Counted from the first letter of the stretch, positions 21,776 to 34,628 are shown. The stretch is 64,000 nucleotides of DNA from Entrophospora sp. SA101 (GCA_958430865.1 CAUDNR010001269.1:519-64518), one strand, 5' to 3'. Notes: generated from the sequence alone by a model not told the origin. Made by a program: numbers and translations.

Positions 21776-22506
21776 TACTCCCGCCTATATTATTGAATGA
21801 TTGATAAAACATTCGTTTTGCAAACTTCATAGATCTTGACTAACACTTACTTCGCCTATATAATTATTGAATAATTGATAAATATTCGTTTTGCAAGTTT
21901 CATAGATCTTGACTAATACTTGCTTCGCCTATATAATATTAAATAATTGACAATAATAAAATGTTGATTAAATATATTTATAAACAGCTTTGTAGATCTC
22001 AACTTTAATACTTGCTTCAATCAAACCCACCTATATATTATTGAATAATTGATAACATTCGTTTTGCAAGTTTCGTAGATCTCGACTACTTTAATACTTA
22101 CTTTGATCAAACCCGCCTATATAATTATTGAATAATTGATAAACATTCGTTTTGCAAACTTCATAGATCTTGACTTTGACACTTGCTTCGATCAAACCCG
22201 CCTATATAATTATTTGAATAATTGATAATAATAAAACGTTGATAAATATATTAACTACTTTAATACTTACTCGCCTATATAATTATTGAATAATTGATAA
22301 ACATTCGTTTTGCAAACTTCATAGATCAAACCTGCCTATATAATTATTTGAATAATTGATAATAATAAAACGTTGATAAATATATTAACTACTTTAATAC
22401 TTACTTCGATCAAACCCGTCTATATAATTATTGAATAATTGATAATAATAAAACGTTAAATATATTTTGCAAGTTTTATCAATTATTCAATAGTTTGTGT
22501 AGGAGT
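21776..22506 (+). repeat. Satellite array A (~85-120-bp units)
   Basis: Units contain CGCCTATATAATTATTGAAT, AATTGATAAACATTCG, TTTTGCAAACTTCATAGATC and TTGACT...CTTCGATCAAACC. Some units are shortened or carry a CAATAATAAAACGTTGA variant. The last part (22473-22506) is in opposite orientation and matches the related array at 54350-55447. Confidence 0.88.
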
Positions 22507-22599
22507 AATTCATATTTGCAGAATTTTCAATCATATTTGCAAATCTCATTGTACAAAAGTACTTGAAATTTTTTTTTTTAAAAACATTAATAACAATTT

Positions 22600-23031
22600 T
22601 TCTTTTAAAAACATTTATTAATAACAATTTTTTTCTTTTATATATTTATTATGTAGTATGGTTAGAATTCGATTAGAGCTTCCTAAGAATCAGAAAAAGC
22701 AGAAACAGCTATTTTAACTTTCCTCGAAATAGACATTTATTATTATTATAAATAACATTAACATTTTTTTTACTCGAAGTTCCTTTTATATACTTAATAT
22801 GTATTATGGCTTAGATATTCAATAAGAGCTTTCTAGGAATCAGCAAAAGCGGAACAGCTGTTTAACTTTCTTCGAAATAGACATTTATTATTATTATACA
22901 TAACATTGATAGCATTTTTTTACTCGAAATTTCTTTCATATGTACTGTAGTATCGTTTAGATAAATCTGATTAACTTTCTAGGAATCACCAAAAGCGGAA
23001 AACAGCTATTTTAACTTTCCTCGAAGTAGAC
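22600..23031 (+). repeat. Three-unit ~148-bp tandem repeat
   Basis: Three units can be aligned by GAATCA(G/C)(A/C)AAAGC(A/G)GAA at 22687, 22837 and 22983, each followed by CAGCT-TTTAACTTTC-TCGAA-TAGAC and, in the first two, by CATTTATTATTATTAT. No reading frame runs across it. Confidence 0.85.
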
Positions 23032-23139
23032 AAAGAAATGTATGGTAGTAGTATAAATTATAATAGTACAACATGATGTTATTTATTTAACATACTTTCT
23101 TCTTATTTATTATCCTAATTGTATAATGTGTTTCTAATA

Positions 23140-23435
23140 GAAAGATTTATCTTCAATTGAAAAAATCCACTTGTAGATTGATGGCTTATTACATTACACA
23201 CTGTATTAAGGATGATAACTTGGAGTTGGTGAATAAATATGTGGCGAAGATTGTATTTTTATTTATACATTTACTGCATACTGCTGATCTTATATTCTTA
23301 GATTATTTAACCGTTTTACATAACATTGTTTTTTTTTATATGCTATCTTATATTTTTAGATGATACATCAAGTTTCAACTAAGGAGTTAGCAGATAAATA
23401 CGAGGCGAAGATTACAATCTTATTAATTGTTTTAC
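23140..23435 (+). repeat. Imperfect direct duplication with exon-like halves
   Basis: Two related segments, around 23205-23252 and 23358-23412, share GATGATA...AATAAATA(T/C)G(T/A)GGCGAAGATT. The first encodes a short frame (KDDNLELVNKYVAKI). This may be a remnant of a repeated coding element. Confidence 0.4.
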
Positions 23436-23689
23436 ATGTTCATACTATACTGAAGTCAAAACGGTTAAATTATGTCATGTCACATGAGAACCAATGATCT
23501 AACTTAATGAAACATGGCTTATTAGAATAGTATTGTAAAGGTAATATAATGGTGTTTTAATGTTCATAATGATATACAGCAAACAAAAATATCTCATTAA
23601 CTAGTGATTCGAATTTTATGAATTAGACATCTATTGAGAGAATTCGAATGGTAGTTGTTTTTATTCAAAACAGCCAGATATTGGTAATT

Positions 23690-24020
23690 TCAGTTAATTT
23701 GATACGTTTTTTCTCATGATATGTATTACTTTATTAATAGCAATAAAAAATTATAATTCATACGGAATTTCCGTATCTATAGATCAAATACATGTAATTT
23801 CATATTAATATGGAAAATTGCGAATTTCCGTATATTTTACAATTTTTTCCAGAATAATTCCTATCTTTTATAATAATCATTTTCCATAGCAATAAAAATT
23901 GTAATTCATACGGAATTTCCGTATATAAATTTCTATAGATCAAATATACGTAATTTCAGTTAATTTGATACGTTTTTTAAATAAAACCTCATGCACGGAA
24001 AATTGCGAATTTCCGTATAT
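23690..24020 (+). repeat. Two-unit repeat with palindromic ATACGGAATTTCCGTAT
   Basis: Both units contain TTAATTTGATACGTTTTTT, AGCAATAAAAA-TATAATTC, a 16-17-bp palindrome around GGAATTTCC, and AAAATTGCGAATTTCCGTAT. The units begin near 23692 and 23956 with internal parts at 23741 and 23888. Confidence 0.75.
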
Positions 24021-24031
24021 TATTATGTTAT

Positions 24032-24177
24032 TATACAAGTATAACGGGATAAATAGTGAGTGTCATTATAACGGGTGCGCGTAAATTTGTATTTATAAAT
24101 TTGGTTTTTAAAAAAATGTCATTATAACAAGATTGTCATTATAACGAATGTCATTTATAACGGGAGTGACTTGTATA
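24032..24177. mobile_element. Short MITE with TATACAAGT ends
   Basis: It begins TATACAAGTATAACGGG and ends CCCGTTATAAA-type in reverse, i.e. ...AACGGGAGTGACTTGTATA. Internal TGTCATTATAACGGG-like repeats recur. The 9-bp terminal palindrome and internal TATAACGG motifs resemble the pogo-type MITE at 19005. It has no coding content. Confidence 0.6.
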
Positions 24178-24449
24178 ATTAAATCATGATAAATGTAATG
24201 GATGATTTATGGAAATTAATAGGAATAATCTAAACATTATAGCCAAACAATTTATTTATTTATTTTACTATTTAAGTTTAGAAACATTTGGATAGATGAG
24301 ATTATCTTATTTTTTTTAATCATTATAAATAGAATATTATTTAAGAAATAAAAAGGATAACATTTTTGTTCGTAAGAAAGTGTTTAATTTGTTTTTGAAG
24401 TGTTATGGATATTTGAAAGTGTTGCTAATAATAATAATGAATTAAATAA

Positions 24450-24583
24450 AAAACATAAAAAACACAATACTTGTAGATGAAGACTTGGAATTTGTTGACA
24501 CCTTTAACATTATACATCCTGCCGATGATGTTGAGGCAAAGTGGAAATTACAAGATCTATTTAAAGATTCTCTTGGGTAACTG
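24450..24583 (+). pseudogene. Isolated coding-like fragment
   Basis: A frame of about 42 codons reads VDEDLEFVDTFNIIHPADDV and then EAKWKLQDLFKDSLG before a stop at about 24579. The composition is clearly more protein-like than the surroundings. No ATG or linked exon was found. It is probably an exon or transposon-gene remnant of unknown family. Confidence 0.35.
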
Positions 24584-25153
24584 CATATTTAATTTTGCTA
24601 ATAAATGAATAAAAGAGAAAATTTGGTTTTAAATGTATTATGAGATAAATTAAAAGATTATTTTATTTTAGTTATTTGATAAAATTCATTATAAATTAAG
24701 TTTAATATGTTATGACATTATGGGCTAATTGGACTTATAATGTCCAATTAGTTTTCTTTTAGCCCTTTTGTCCTTACGGTCAATTAGCTTGTGCCCAAAA
24801 GCCAGTTGACTGGCAACACCACCTTTAATCAAGACAATAAATAGTAATAGTAAGGTTATAAATAATTTTATTTGAAGAATTATTAGTGTAAATCATAATT
24901 TAATATTATTATTAAGTGAATTTTAGAAATCTATTCTTGATTCATTGTAGTTTTTTGTGATCATCTGATTGTTTTAATATTAAAAAATTCTTGTTTCAAT
25001 GGGATTTTTGTGATATTAATATTATTACTATTTTTAAAACTAATGTCCGTTTTTTTACCTCTTGTTAAATTACTTTATAATTATGAACAACTGAAAAAGT
25101 GGGTGAAAAATATGAAAAAAGTAGTAATATAGTGATACTACTACAGTGCAGAA
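24584..25153. other. Gene-free stretch
   Basis: AT-rich, with a small perfect hairpin CTAATTGGAC/GTCCAATTAG at 24725-24751. No coding signal was seen. Confidence 0.4.
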
Positions 25154-25330
25154 TAGTGTTGGTCGCCAAAACTATTTTGAAGAGGTGAAAGTCAAAACTA
25201 AAATTAAAAGTTATATGTCAAAACTAAATCAAAAGTCAATAGTCAAAAATCAAAACTAGTTTCGACTTATGGCGAAACCTTTTGACTTTCGCACGGTTGC
25301 GAAACTCTCGAGTTTTGGAAACCAACACTA
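25154..25330. mobile_element. Foldback MITE-like element with TAGTGTTGGT ends
   Basis: The left end TAGTGTTGGTCGCCAAAACT and the reverse complement of the right end (TAGTGTTGGTTTCCAAAACT) match at 18 of 20 positions. The interior has AGTCAAAACTAAA-type short repeats. It is about 177 bp long with no coding capacity. No clear target duplication was seen. Confidence 0.75.
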
Positions 25331-25689
25331 GTTAATACCTAACCAGAGGTACTTATTTTTATTTGTATTGATATTTTTTATTTTATATAAATATTTTAAT
25401 TGGAAATCAAAACGCAGAGCAGATCTTGCTGGGTAAATAATTACAAGATTTTCATTGATAATATTTTGCTTTTTGTAATCCATAATATTAATAATAATAA
25501 TATTATTATATTATTATAATTACAAGATGCCAAGACAACACACCATTGAATATGAAACATTTTGATATGCAACGTTTGATTATTGGAAATTTACAGGCGT
25601 TGAAGCACACATGCTGCCTTGAACACTTTACAGTCATTCTCTCATCTTCCTCATGTACACAAGGCTAATCTGACCAAGATGCCCCTGAT
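25331..25689. other. Gene-free stretch
   Basis: AT-rich to 25530, then more mixed sequence leading into the dispersed coding repeat. No gene is supported. Confidence 0.4.
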
Positions 25690-26284
25690 GATACAATGAT
25701 GCAACAGAATTCCAGGGGGGGGTAACGTGGCCCTGGAGTTTACCGAGACTGCACCACCGTCAATGACACCTTTCACTAATCTTCCCAGACCAGAGATGGC
25801 TGCTGCCATGCTAGCCAAAAAGTTGCCTGCAACAATCCCACCTCTAGGGTAAGGATGGCTCTGTGACCATGTTGCAACTCTGGAGGAATATCAAGAGAAT
25901 CTGCAACTCGTTCAAGCACAGGAGGTCACAATTCAGAGCAGGGTTGGCGGCCCTGAAATTGCATTTGGGCTCTGATGTTAAGAGGAAAGTTGTAAAATAG
26001 TGTTTGTTTTGTATAATCACTTTCATAAATGCTCTGTTTCTCTGATGCTAACCAATTTATAATTTTGGGTAAGGATTGAAATGGGTTTTTGCCCAATCAG
26101 TTCCCCTGTTATATAGTTTAAAAATATCGCATGATTATATACATCCTTGTCAGCAATATGGCCAACAAGGAAAAAGTTATAAAATGGTTTGGATTTTGTT
26201 TGGTATGTTTTGTTATAAATTAATCATTTTCCCAAATTTTCTGCTTCTCTTTAATTTTTATCTGACCAACTGAATTTGTTATTT
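25690..26284 (+). repeat. Dispersed coding repeat, plus-strand member
   Basis: Diverged inverted counterpart of 21034-21400, about 4.5 kb away. The coding-like part at 25725-25975 has one in-frame TAG after PPLG. The tail from about 26180 (AAATGGTTTGGATTTTGTTTGG) matches the reverse complement of 21034-21140 and is cut by the N gap. It is probably a relic of a low-copy mobile element. Confidence 0.65.
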
Positions 26285-26294
26285 NNNNNNNNNN
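26285..26294. other. Assembly gap of 10 N
   Basis: Ten consecutive N bases. The left side ends in a repeat that is also present, inverted, at about 21034-21150. The right side begins inside a fragment of the duplicated block. Both sides are repetitive, so the join is a weak point of the assembly. Confidence 1.
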
Positions 26295-26876
26295 TAATAA
26301 TTTATTAATAATAATTTATTGTATAACATTCATTGTATTAATGGGTTTATTATTATGCATGCGACCATCAAGGTAATAATAATATATTACTAATAATTCT
26401 TATTGTATCAACGGGATTTACTGGTTTATTGTTACGCATAGTAAGTAATAATATAATAATTCTTATTAAATATATAACATTGTATTAATATTTCTCTTCT
26501 TCCAAAATGAGATTTGCTATCACTATTATTGTTATGCACATGACCATCAAAGCATAACGCAGTAAGTAATAATATAATTTTTATTATATATATATATAAC
26601 ATTGTGATTAATATTTCTTTCTTCCAAAATGGTTCATAGTTAAACAATGGGTTATTTTTACACAACAATTAAAGAAAAAAATTAGTTATCATCATTATTA
26701 TTGCTATTTATAAAATTTATTTGTATTTAAATAAATAAATAAAATTATTTAAAACAATATATTTTCTAGTAATTTTAAGAATAAATCAATTATAAATCAA
26801 GTATAGTTCAGGTTTAATTTAAGTATAATTTAAGTATGGTTCAAGTATGATAAGTAGAAAATAAGTAGAAAATCAT
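26295..26876 (+). repeat. 582-bp fragment of the duplicated block
   Basis: Matches 1104-1685 with offset 25191. Two substitutions are visible: the base after GCATG in the first GCATGTGACC-type motif (near 26365), and ATGG to ATAG near 26439. Its left edge is the N gap. Its right edge falls just before the hairpin-bearing repeat of the full copies. It contains only the AT-rich tandem region and no gene. Confidence 0.93.
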
Positions 26877-28024
26877 TTTGTATATTAATATCTATCATAT
26901 TCATTCATCATTTTCCATTTATTTGTTATTTACATAACAATAATAATAAGAATAATAATATTTAATTTAATTTATTTGAATATTAATAAGTCATGTTATT
27001 TGTATTAATCATTCCTTTTAAGGAAAGATTAACTCGGGATTTCCTCATATAGGTATAAATCACATGGGGAATGGTTAGAACTCGGTTCTGGAACCGGTTC
27101 ATGGGTCGGTTCAGAACTGCTCAGAACCGGTTCCCTAGTGGAACCGCCTCATCCCTAGACCTGTGACTGTCAGTGAAGGAAAGGATCTACATAGTAAAAT
27201 TCCGGGATAAGCATCATAGTAAAATCAATTAGTGTCCATAATCTGGAACCACTGCAGAAATAGCATAATATTTTACATGTAGATTTGTACTTTAAAATTT
27301 ACTAAATAAAACTCTGAATATCTGGTTATCTTTTTAATTTAAATTTATAAAAATAGCTCCAAAATTTATAAAGTTACATAATTCAGAATTGTTTTTCTAA
27401 AATCAAAACAAATATTATTGGCCAAAACATACAGATCTTTCATTGAAAAATGATTTATATGAAGAAAAACTTGCCAAGAGCTTTATTAAATTTCCAAAAC
27501 CATGTATTACACGCATTTTTAACTGCTTTATAAGCCTACCAAAAAAATAGTCAATAATTTCAAATTATAATCATAAAAATGGATGTCCAGATTTAACATT
27601 TAAATCTAACCATGACTCTAAAATTGGTGTCTGCAACTGATTTGAAATTCTGCAATTAGTTGTGACCTAGGTTGAAACATCCCAAATTGCAATTTCTTAG
27701 ACCAGACACCAACTTTACACACCTCAATAATTATTGGTTTAAATATAGCTGTTTTGCCACTTTTTGACCCGTGATAGTTTATTGACCTATTAAAATTAAT
27801 ATTATAAATTTTCCTCTGTTATTATTATATGTAACAATTACTGTTAGTTCTTTCTAGATATAAATAAACAGTAAAAATAAATAAAGTCAATAGCTACCAT
27901 TGTGGTTATTAAATATATTTAATAATATTATTATTCTGGAACACATTCTAATTATTTTATATATTTTAATCATCCGGAAAATATAAAAAAATTTTACACA
28001 TGTCAATTGTAAGTTTAATAATAA
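26877..28024. other. Left flank of copy 2, with a GGAACCGGTTC cluster
   Basis: No gene. At 27058-27160 a compact cluster of AACCGGTTC/GGTTC motifs is bounded by GGGGAATGG and CCTCATCCC, possibly a very short foldback element. At 27190-27225 the motif CATAGTAAAAT occurs twice, as it does three times at 53766-53823 in spacer 2. The remainder is AT-rich without coding signal. Confidence 0.45.
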
Positions 28025-29888
28025 AAAAGTGTAAAACTTACGTCGGCACTGTAAGATTTACACAATATTACATCGGCATTGTAAGATTTATGCAAGTTTA
28101 CGCTAAATTAATTTCCTGATGATATATGAATTTTATACCCACAATCCAGGACTGCTCCTTAAATAACAGATAACTGACAAATTTAATAGCCCATATATTT
28201 GTAAGTAAATGTAGTTTTTTACTTTTGATTCACATAGTTTGATATAAGATTTTTTTTATGTAACATAATAAATGCATGACTTTCTATGGGTGCAAAAAAT
28301 CGATTACTATTATTATTACTATGAAATTTAAAAAATTTGCCTGGATCGGCATTAATTAAATCATTCCTTAACTGGTGGATCACGAATTAGCTCATCGAAA
28401 GCTGCAGCTGGTATCCTTAATTACAATATAAACTAGAATAACGAGTTCACCATCATTGAAAGATTTTCTTTTAGGAAACAGTTGGAATTATTATGATTGT
28501 TTTCTGGATGTCCAGATTGCCCTTTTTTGAAATTCATTTATAATTATAACATTAATTAAAGTGGAGTTTATCATTATACAGTAATATTAAACTTCTCTGT
28601 TGATCTGCAGGATACATCACACAACCAATATTTTTTTGTTTACATAAAATGAAGATTACATCTTTGAAACTATAGTATTATTAAAAAAGGAGCTAATCAA
28701 AAGACAGTATAATTAATAACAGCTGAATTATGAACAAACAGCATATGGATCTTTGAGAAATCTTTGGTTTATTTTATTTTGCTCACTCTTTCATTCATCT
28801 ATTCATTAATTAAAAGAAAATGTGTAACTTCAAAAAACAGATAATGGGGAAACATAACATAGTTAATACTAGTAGATAATGAATAATATTACTATTTATA
28901 TAACATCATATTAATATTTGTTTTTTCAAAAAAACAGATCTACCAATTAAACATTGGGATTGGATTATTGTTCAAAGCATAATGGTGGATGGTAAGTAAT
29001 AATATATCAATTACTAATAATACTTCTTATTATATATATATAATGTATTAATGAGGTTTACTATTATGATTATTGTTACATATGCAACTGATTTATTATA
29101 ATGGCTTATTGTTAACATGGTAAGTAATAATAATTTATTAATAATAATTTATTGTATAACATTCATTGTATTAATGGGTTTATTATTATGCATGTGACCA
29201 TCAAGGTAATAATAATATATTACTAATAATTCTTATTGTATCAACGGGATTTACTGGTTTATTGTTACGCATGGTAAGTAATAATATAATAATTCTTATT
29301 AAATATATAACATTGTATTAATATTTCTCTTCTTCCAAAATGAGATTTGCTATCACTATTATTGTTATGCACATGACCATCAAAGCATAACGCAGTAAGT
29401 AATAATATAATTTTTATTATATATATATATAACATTGTGATTAATATTTCTTTCTTCCAAAATGGTTCATAGTTAAACAATGGGTTATTTTTACACAACA
29501 ATTAAAGAAAAAAATTAGTTATCATCATTATTATTGCTATTTATAAAATTTATTTGTATTTAAATAAATAAATAAAATTATTTAAAACAATATATTTTCT
29601 AGTAATTTTAAGAATAAATCAATTATAAATCAAGTATAGTTCAGGTTTAATTTAAGTATAATTTAAGTATGGTTCAAGTATGATAAGTAGAAAATAAGTA
29701 GAAAATCATGCTTAATTTCTACTTAAATTTGCAAGGAACGAGAATGTTTTAAGTGTTTCCCCATAATAGTCAAAATGTGCTTAAATTACACTTGAAATAT
29801 GCTTAAAACATACTTATTTCATGCTCAAAGCATTAATTAATTCTACTTAAATTAAGTGAGTTTTGAGCATGAAATAAGTATGTTTTAA

Positions 29889-31472
29889 GTGTGCAAACTT
29901 TGCATAAGGCATTTTTCTCTGAAGGAGCTAACAAGCATTAGGATATGTGGTGGATTTCGCTACCAACCATGTCCAGGAATGAAAGATAAGTTGCATGTTG
30001 ATGAAGAATATGCAATTTACTTTAACAAAACATACAGTAACAATGCAATGAGATATCATGTGTTGAAAACTAGTAGTATTGATAATATTTCATATCCTTC
30101 CTATGATTTTATGATGTTGAATGTGACAAGCATACAGAAGGAGGGTTATGGAATTATTGACACAATGGTTGTAGATCATGGTAATGGTGGACTTTTAATA
30201 AATAATGCAATCAAACCCAATTTAAAAACCAATGGGAGTCTTAGCTGGTCAATTCAAGGCTTGTGGTTGTAACCACATGTCAGTTGTCATTCAACCAATC
30301 TCACAATAATTTCATGGGAAAACAATACCTCCTCTTTGTTTACTGATTGGATAGGCTATGTGGTTATTAACAACACTGATATAAATTCACCATATATAAG
30401 TACAATCAATGATTGAGACCAATCAACCAATCTTCCAGCAAAAAGCAACTGGTATAGTCGTTTTATACAATCTCTTCTTATGCAAGAATTAAATATGACA
30501 GCAAATGGAACTTTTTTTGAGTCACCTGTTCTTAAAGTTAATTTTGAGGAGCCAAAAACTGTTAATTCAGGAAAATCACTTAATAGTTATTTTGATTCTG
30601 ATGTTAAATTTAACTCAACACTTAGCTTGTATGCTTTAATTGAGTGTGAATGATATGGTAAAGTAGACAATCTTACAAAAAATGTAGTTGGTGTTGACTG
30701 CTGGATATTACTTGGATTTCCCATACATACTACATGAGGAATTGAACAAACTTTGTACAGCTGTGCTAGTGTAGTTGAAGCAAGTGTAAAGACCATCAAA
30801 TTGCAATCCAGTACAACAGGAGCAATTAATATAACAGATGTGCAAACTATCCCAGCACAATGGTATATTTAAAAGGGAACCCTTAATATTGCTGAAATGA
30901 ATCCTTGGTGGGGAGGAGTTGAATTTGGAGAAAAACTTCCTAATAATAGTTTTTTAGTAAGTGAAAATACTCTTTTGTTACCAGCAGGAACTTCCAACAT
31001 ATGGGATATCGATGCAAATGCTGCTTCTGCTCCTGTTATTGCAGTTGACATGATGCGTAAGCTTGAGGATAGTTTAAAAGGTTATCGAGGAGATGGGATT
31101 GGAAATTTGGCGTTATTACAACAATGGAAAGAAGAGGGATTAACTGAAAAGGATATAAGTGGTATGTACAAACGCCAGTGGAATGATATTATGATCAATA
31201 TGGTGACTCCTACCAACCAGGCTAAAATCGTTGGTACCACTCAATTTACGGTGAACAAAACATGCTATGATGTACAGTTTGCTACACAGTACTTGATAGC
31301 CATGTTTGGTCTAATAATTATATTCTACATACTTTTAGCAAGCCTTAGAAATGTAGATGCTTTCAATTCATTGATTAAAATTAGACATGTCGTTCAACAA
31401 ATGGATCTTGGTAAAGTAATAATAAATGTACTGGAATATGGAGAGGCAAACACAGTTGGCCCATCACAATAG
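29889..31472 (+). pseudogene. Broken membrane glycoprotein gene, copy 2
   Basis: Same frame as copy 1, with the shared stops at 30270, 30414, 30651 and 30735 and a fifth stop (TAA) at 30870 that copy 1 lacks. It is six bases shorter in the variable patch, two codons fewer in an Asn/Ala-rich stretch. Downstream of the fifth stop the frame stays open for 191 codons from the Met at 30897 and includes the C-terminal membrane segment. Confidence 0.75.
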
Positions 31473-31977
31473 GTAAAAAAATTAATATCATTGGGCAAAA
31501 AAGGGTTTGAAAAACCCGATCCTAGCAAAAACCCTTATCATGATTTATTTATTTGGAATTTTTTTATACATAATTTAATAATTCCTTCATGCTATGAAAT
31601 AAAAGTTGCACATATGTGCTTTATTGACCCCATGAAAAATAAAATACGGAATTAACGTGTGTTAAATACGTTCTTAAAAATGTAAATTAACGTATTTACG
31701 GTTTTGAAAAAATTTCCCTATTCAAATTTAGTATTAGTGTGAAATTGAATTGGTACGGAATCAGCACAGAATTTGAAAAGTAAAAGGTGCATTTTAAATT
31801 GTAACACACTGAAAAGGTACGTTTTTGGTTCCGCGCATAAGGCATGGAATTTGTGACATAATAATAAATGAATACATTTATTTTATTCATTATGATTATA
31901 CAATATTTTATTTAAAATCTATATCATCATCATTATCAATAATTTCAACATTTTAGATTTATATATTTAATATGCAA

Positions 31978-32243
31978 CGGTCGCATTTACTTCGTTGAGA
32001 ATTATTTCGTCGACAATCATTTCGTCGACACCCATTTCGTCGAAAATTATTTCATCCTCGAGCCAGAGACCGAACGAGTTAGATGTGAGGAGTGTGAGAA
32101 ATTATTTAAGAAATTAGGTGAGGAAAGCGGGTTGTGTGGGAAGTGTGAGGAAAAATTTGTTTAATGAAGTTTTTTTTTTGTGACGAAATAATTTTCGACG
32201 AAATGAACTTTCGATGAAACAAACTTTCGACGAAATGAATTCA
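31978..32243. mobile_element. Foldback element with CxxC frame, copy 2
   Basis: Same sequence as 3960-4225 at offset 28018. The internal frame stops at 32164 and has the same four cysteines. Confidence 0.6.
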
Positions 32244-32287
32244 GACCAAGCAATGTTATTATTATTATTAATTTATTAATTTTAAAA

Positions 32288-32930
32288 ATGTCGGATAGAT
32301 TCGCCAGAAAAAATAACGAACAAGTAAAGTTAAAGAAACTTCAAGGCAAGTGTTATTAGAGTAATGTTAGTAGCCATTAGTTAAGATCTAGTTATATACA
32401 AACTTTGTAGAGAACCTTCTGAAGCAACAAAATAAACAATAAACATCAATGAGCATTTAAATGGTGATTTAAAAGCAAATGGAATAAAATCATCAACTCC
32501 TGGAAAGAAAAGAAAGTGTGTGAGCTTTTCGTCAGATGTTTCGAAGAAGACAGTGCACAAATTACCATAGACAGCAGAACTGTACCATAACAAGCAATTA
32601 GACCATGGCATAAATCATGGCCAACAAGAAACAACTACTACAACTACCACCACTATTGTCTGATCAAGAACATTAAATACGTCAATTGACAATTATTTTA
32701 TGGTTAATGGCCCATTACACTGAAATTCAACAGGAAATTCAACACTTACAACAACTGCAAGAACAACAAAAACAACAACAACAATTATAATTACAATAAT
32801 TACAACAATAATAACAGCAGCAGCAGCAAAATCATGATCAACAAGAACAGCAACAACAACAATACCACACCTCAAATATTTGATTGTATTAATATATGAA
32901 TTATTGAGAAATAAATCTGAACTTTCTTAC
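32288..32930 (+). pseudogene. Broken Gln/Thr-rich gene, copy 2
   Basis: Same sequence and same disabling stops as at 4270-4912. Confidence 0.4.
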
Positions 32931-33708
32931 ATCTGTAGTTAATGGATGAATATATATATAATAAAATAAATGGAATTTCCTTATATCTATAATAAATAGA
33001 ATTGGTGGGTGAATATGTATAATAATAAAGCTCCTGACGGGTCGGGTTCGGGTTGATTTTGGGTTAATAAAAAAATTTTGTGATTTACATAAATTCAGAT
33101 AATAAAATTAATTAAATATAAAAGGCGAAACAGTTGTAATGGTTTAAAAGCTGCAATTGGTGTTATGCGTGACGCAAAACACAATTCATGATGCAAGGGA
33201 TGCAGGACGCAATTCGTGACTCAAGACGTAACTCAAGGAGATTCGTGATGCAATAGATACATAATTAAAGACACAAGGCTAGCGGATGATGGCCGGGAAC
33301 TAACCATAGTTTAGGCCTAATCTTGCAGCGAAGTTGGCGAAACTTAAACTGCGGGTTGTTTTATTGAACAAAAAAAAAGAATTGATTTGTTTTATTATTA
33401 CAAGCCGAATTAGGTCAAAAAAAGAATTATTTTTATGATGATCATAATCTTTTTTAATAAATATAAATAAATAATAGGAATGCAAATATAAAATATTAAT
33501 AAAAAATACAAAACGTAAGAGACTATATAGATCACATGTCCGGCATACGATTGGACGGTACTTCGATAAATCCGTTTTATTTATCATAAAACTTTGGTCA
33601 TGGTTTGACAATTTAACCACAGTTTAGGAGTTTACCCATGGTTTAGGTAATTTTTAAGTTACGTCACTGAGTATATTAATATAAGATGTATAAATAAATT
33701 AGCCTATC

Positions 33709-34628
33709 AAATTAAAACTTATAGTTAGTGTCCAACTAAAACTTTTGGGCTTAGAGATTAACTACATGTGAATATGCAGTGTGATTCAAAAAAATGGTGG
33801 TTGTGACGTAAAATTATTCAAAGTTGTCAAAAAGATTCCCATTTTTTTTAATAATAGTAAATGTAGTTAGATGATTTACATGTTTGCTAACACAAAATTA
33901 GAAGCATAACGTAAACCATTTTGCATTTTTGGATGAATGGTATCCATTCACAAAAGGAAGACAAACATATATTCCTTTGTGCCATTGAGAAAAATTAAAG
34001 AATCCGTTCTATTGAACACAAAGGGTCTTCCTTATAAGGTTACACAAAACTTGCCACGTTTTATTGGACAAGTTATTCGCTGTTTCAACACACCAATTTG
34101 CAGTTAAACGCATAATGTGTCAATTTCACAATTTACTGTTTAATGACATATGAGAAAAAGGTTACAAAAGTTCCGTACCCCGATACTAACTACACGTCAC
34201 TTTGAAGCTCGGGTAAAGCTCATTTGAACGACAAGTGGAGTCGTAAGTCCTTACAGATAAAATAGCATTTGATCCTTTTCATTGGTGGCATAAATGCCAG
34301 TTTGTAGATTACCAAAATCACGGCAAAAAGTAATGACATGGAGAGGAATTTCATTGATATCATGGTTGGGCCTTACATGTTAACATATTGCAGAACTAGC
34401 TTTTACCTGCTCCACAAAGGTCGCATGATAGAAACTGGCGTTTGCGATAATCCGAAGCAAACATCACGTTTTGCGAAGATTACATTGCTGAGAATAGGAT
34501 TGACTTGATTGACTGGCCATTCAATAGACCTGATCTCAATCCGATGGAGAACATGTGGTAAAGAAGAACGCTTAAAAATTTGATGAATTGAAGCAATTTA
34601 TGGTTGAAGAATGCCTCAGTAGACAGTT
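33709..34628 (+). pseudogene. Dead Tc1/mariner transposase, copy 2
   Basis: Same relic as at 5691-6610. The DLNPMENMW block lies near 34532-34558. Confidence 0.72.
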
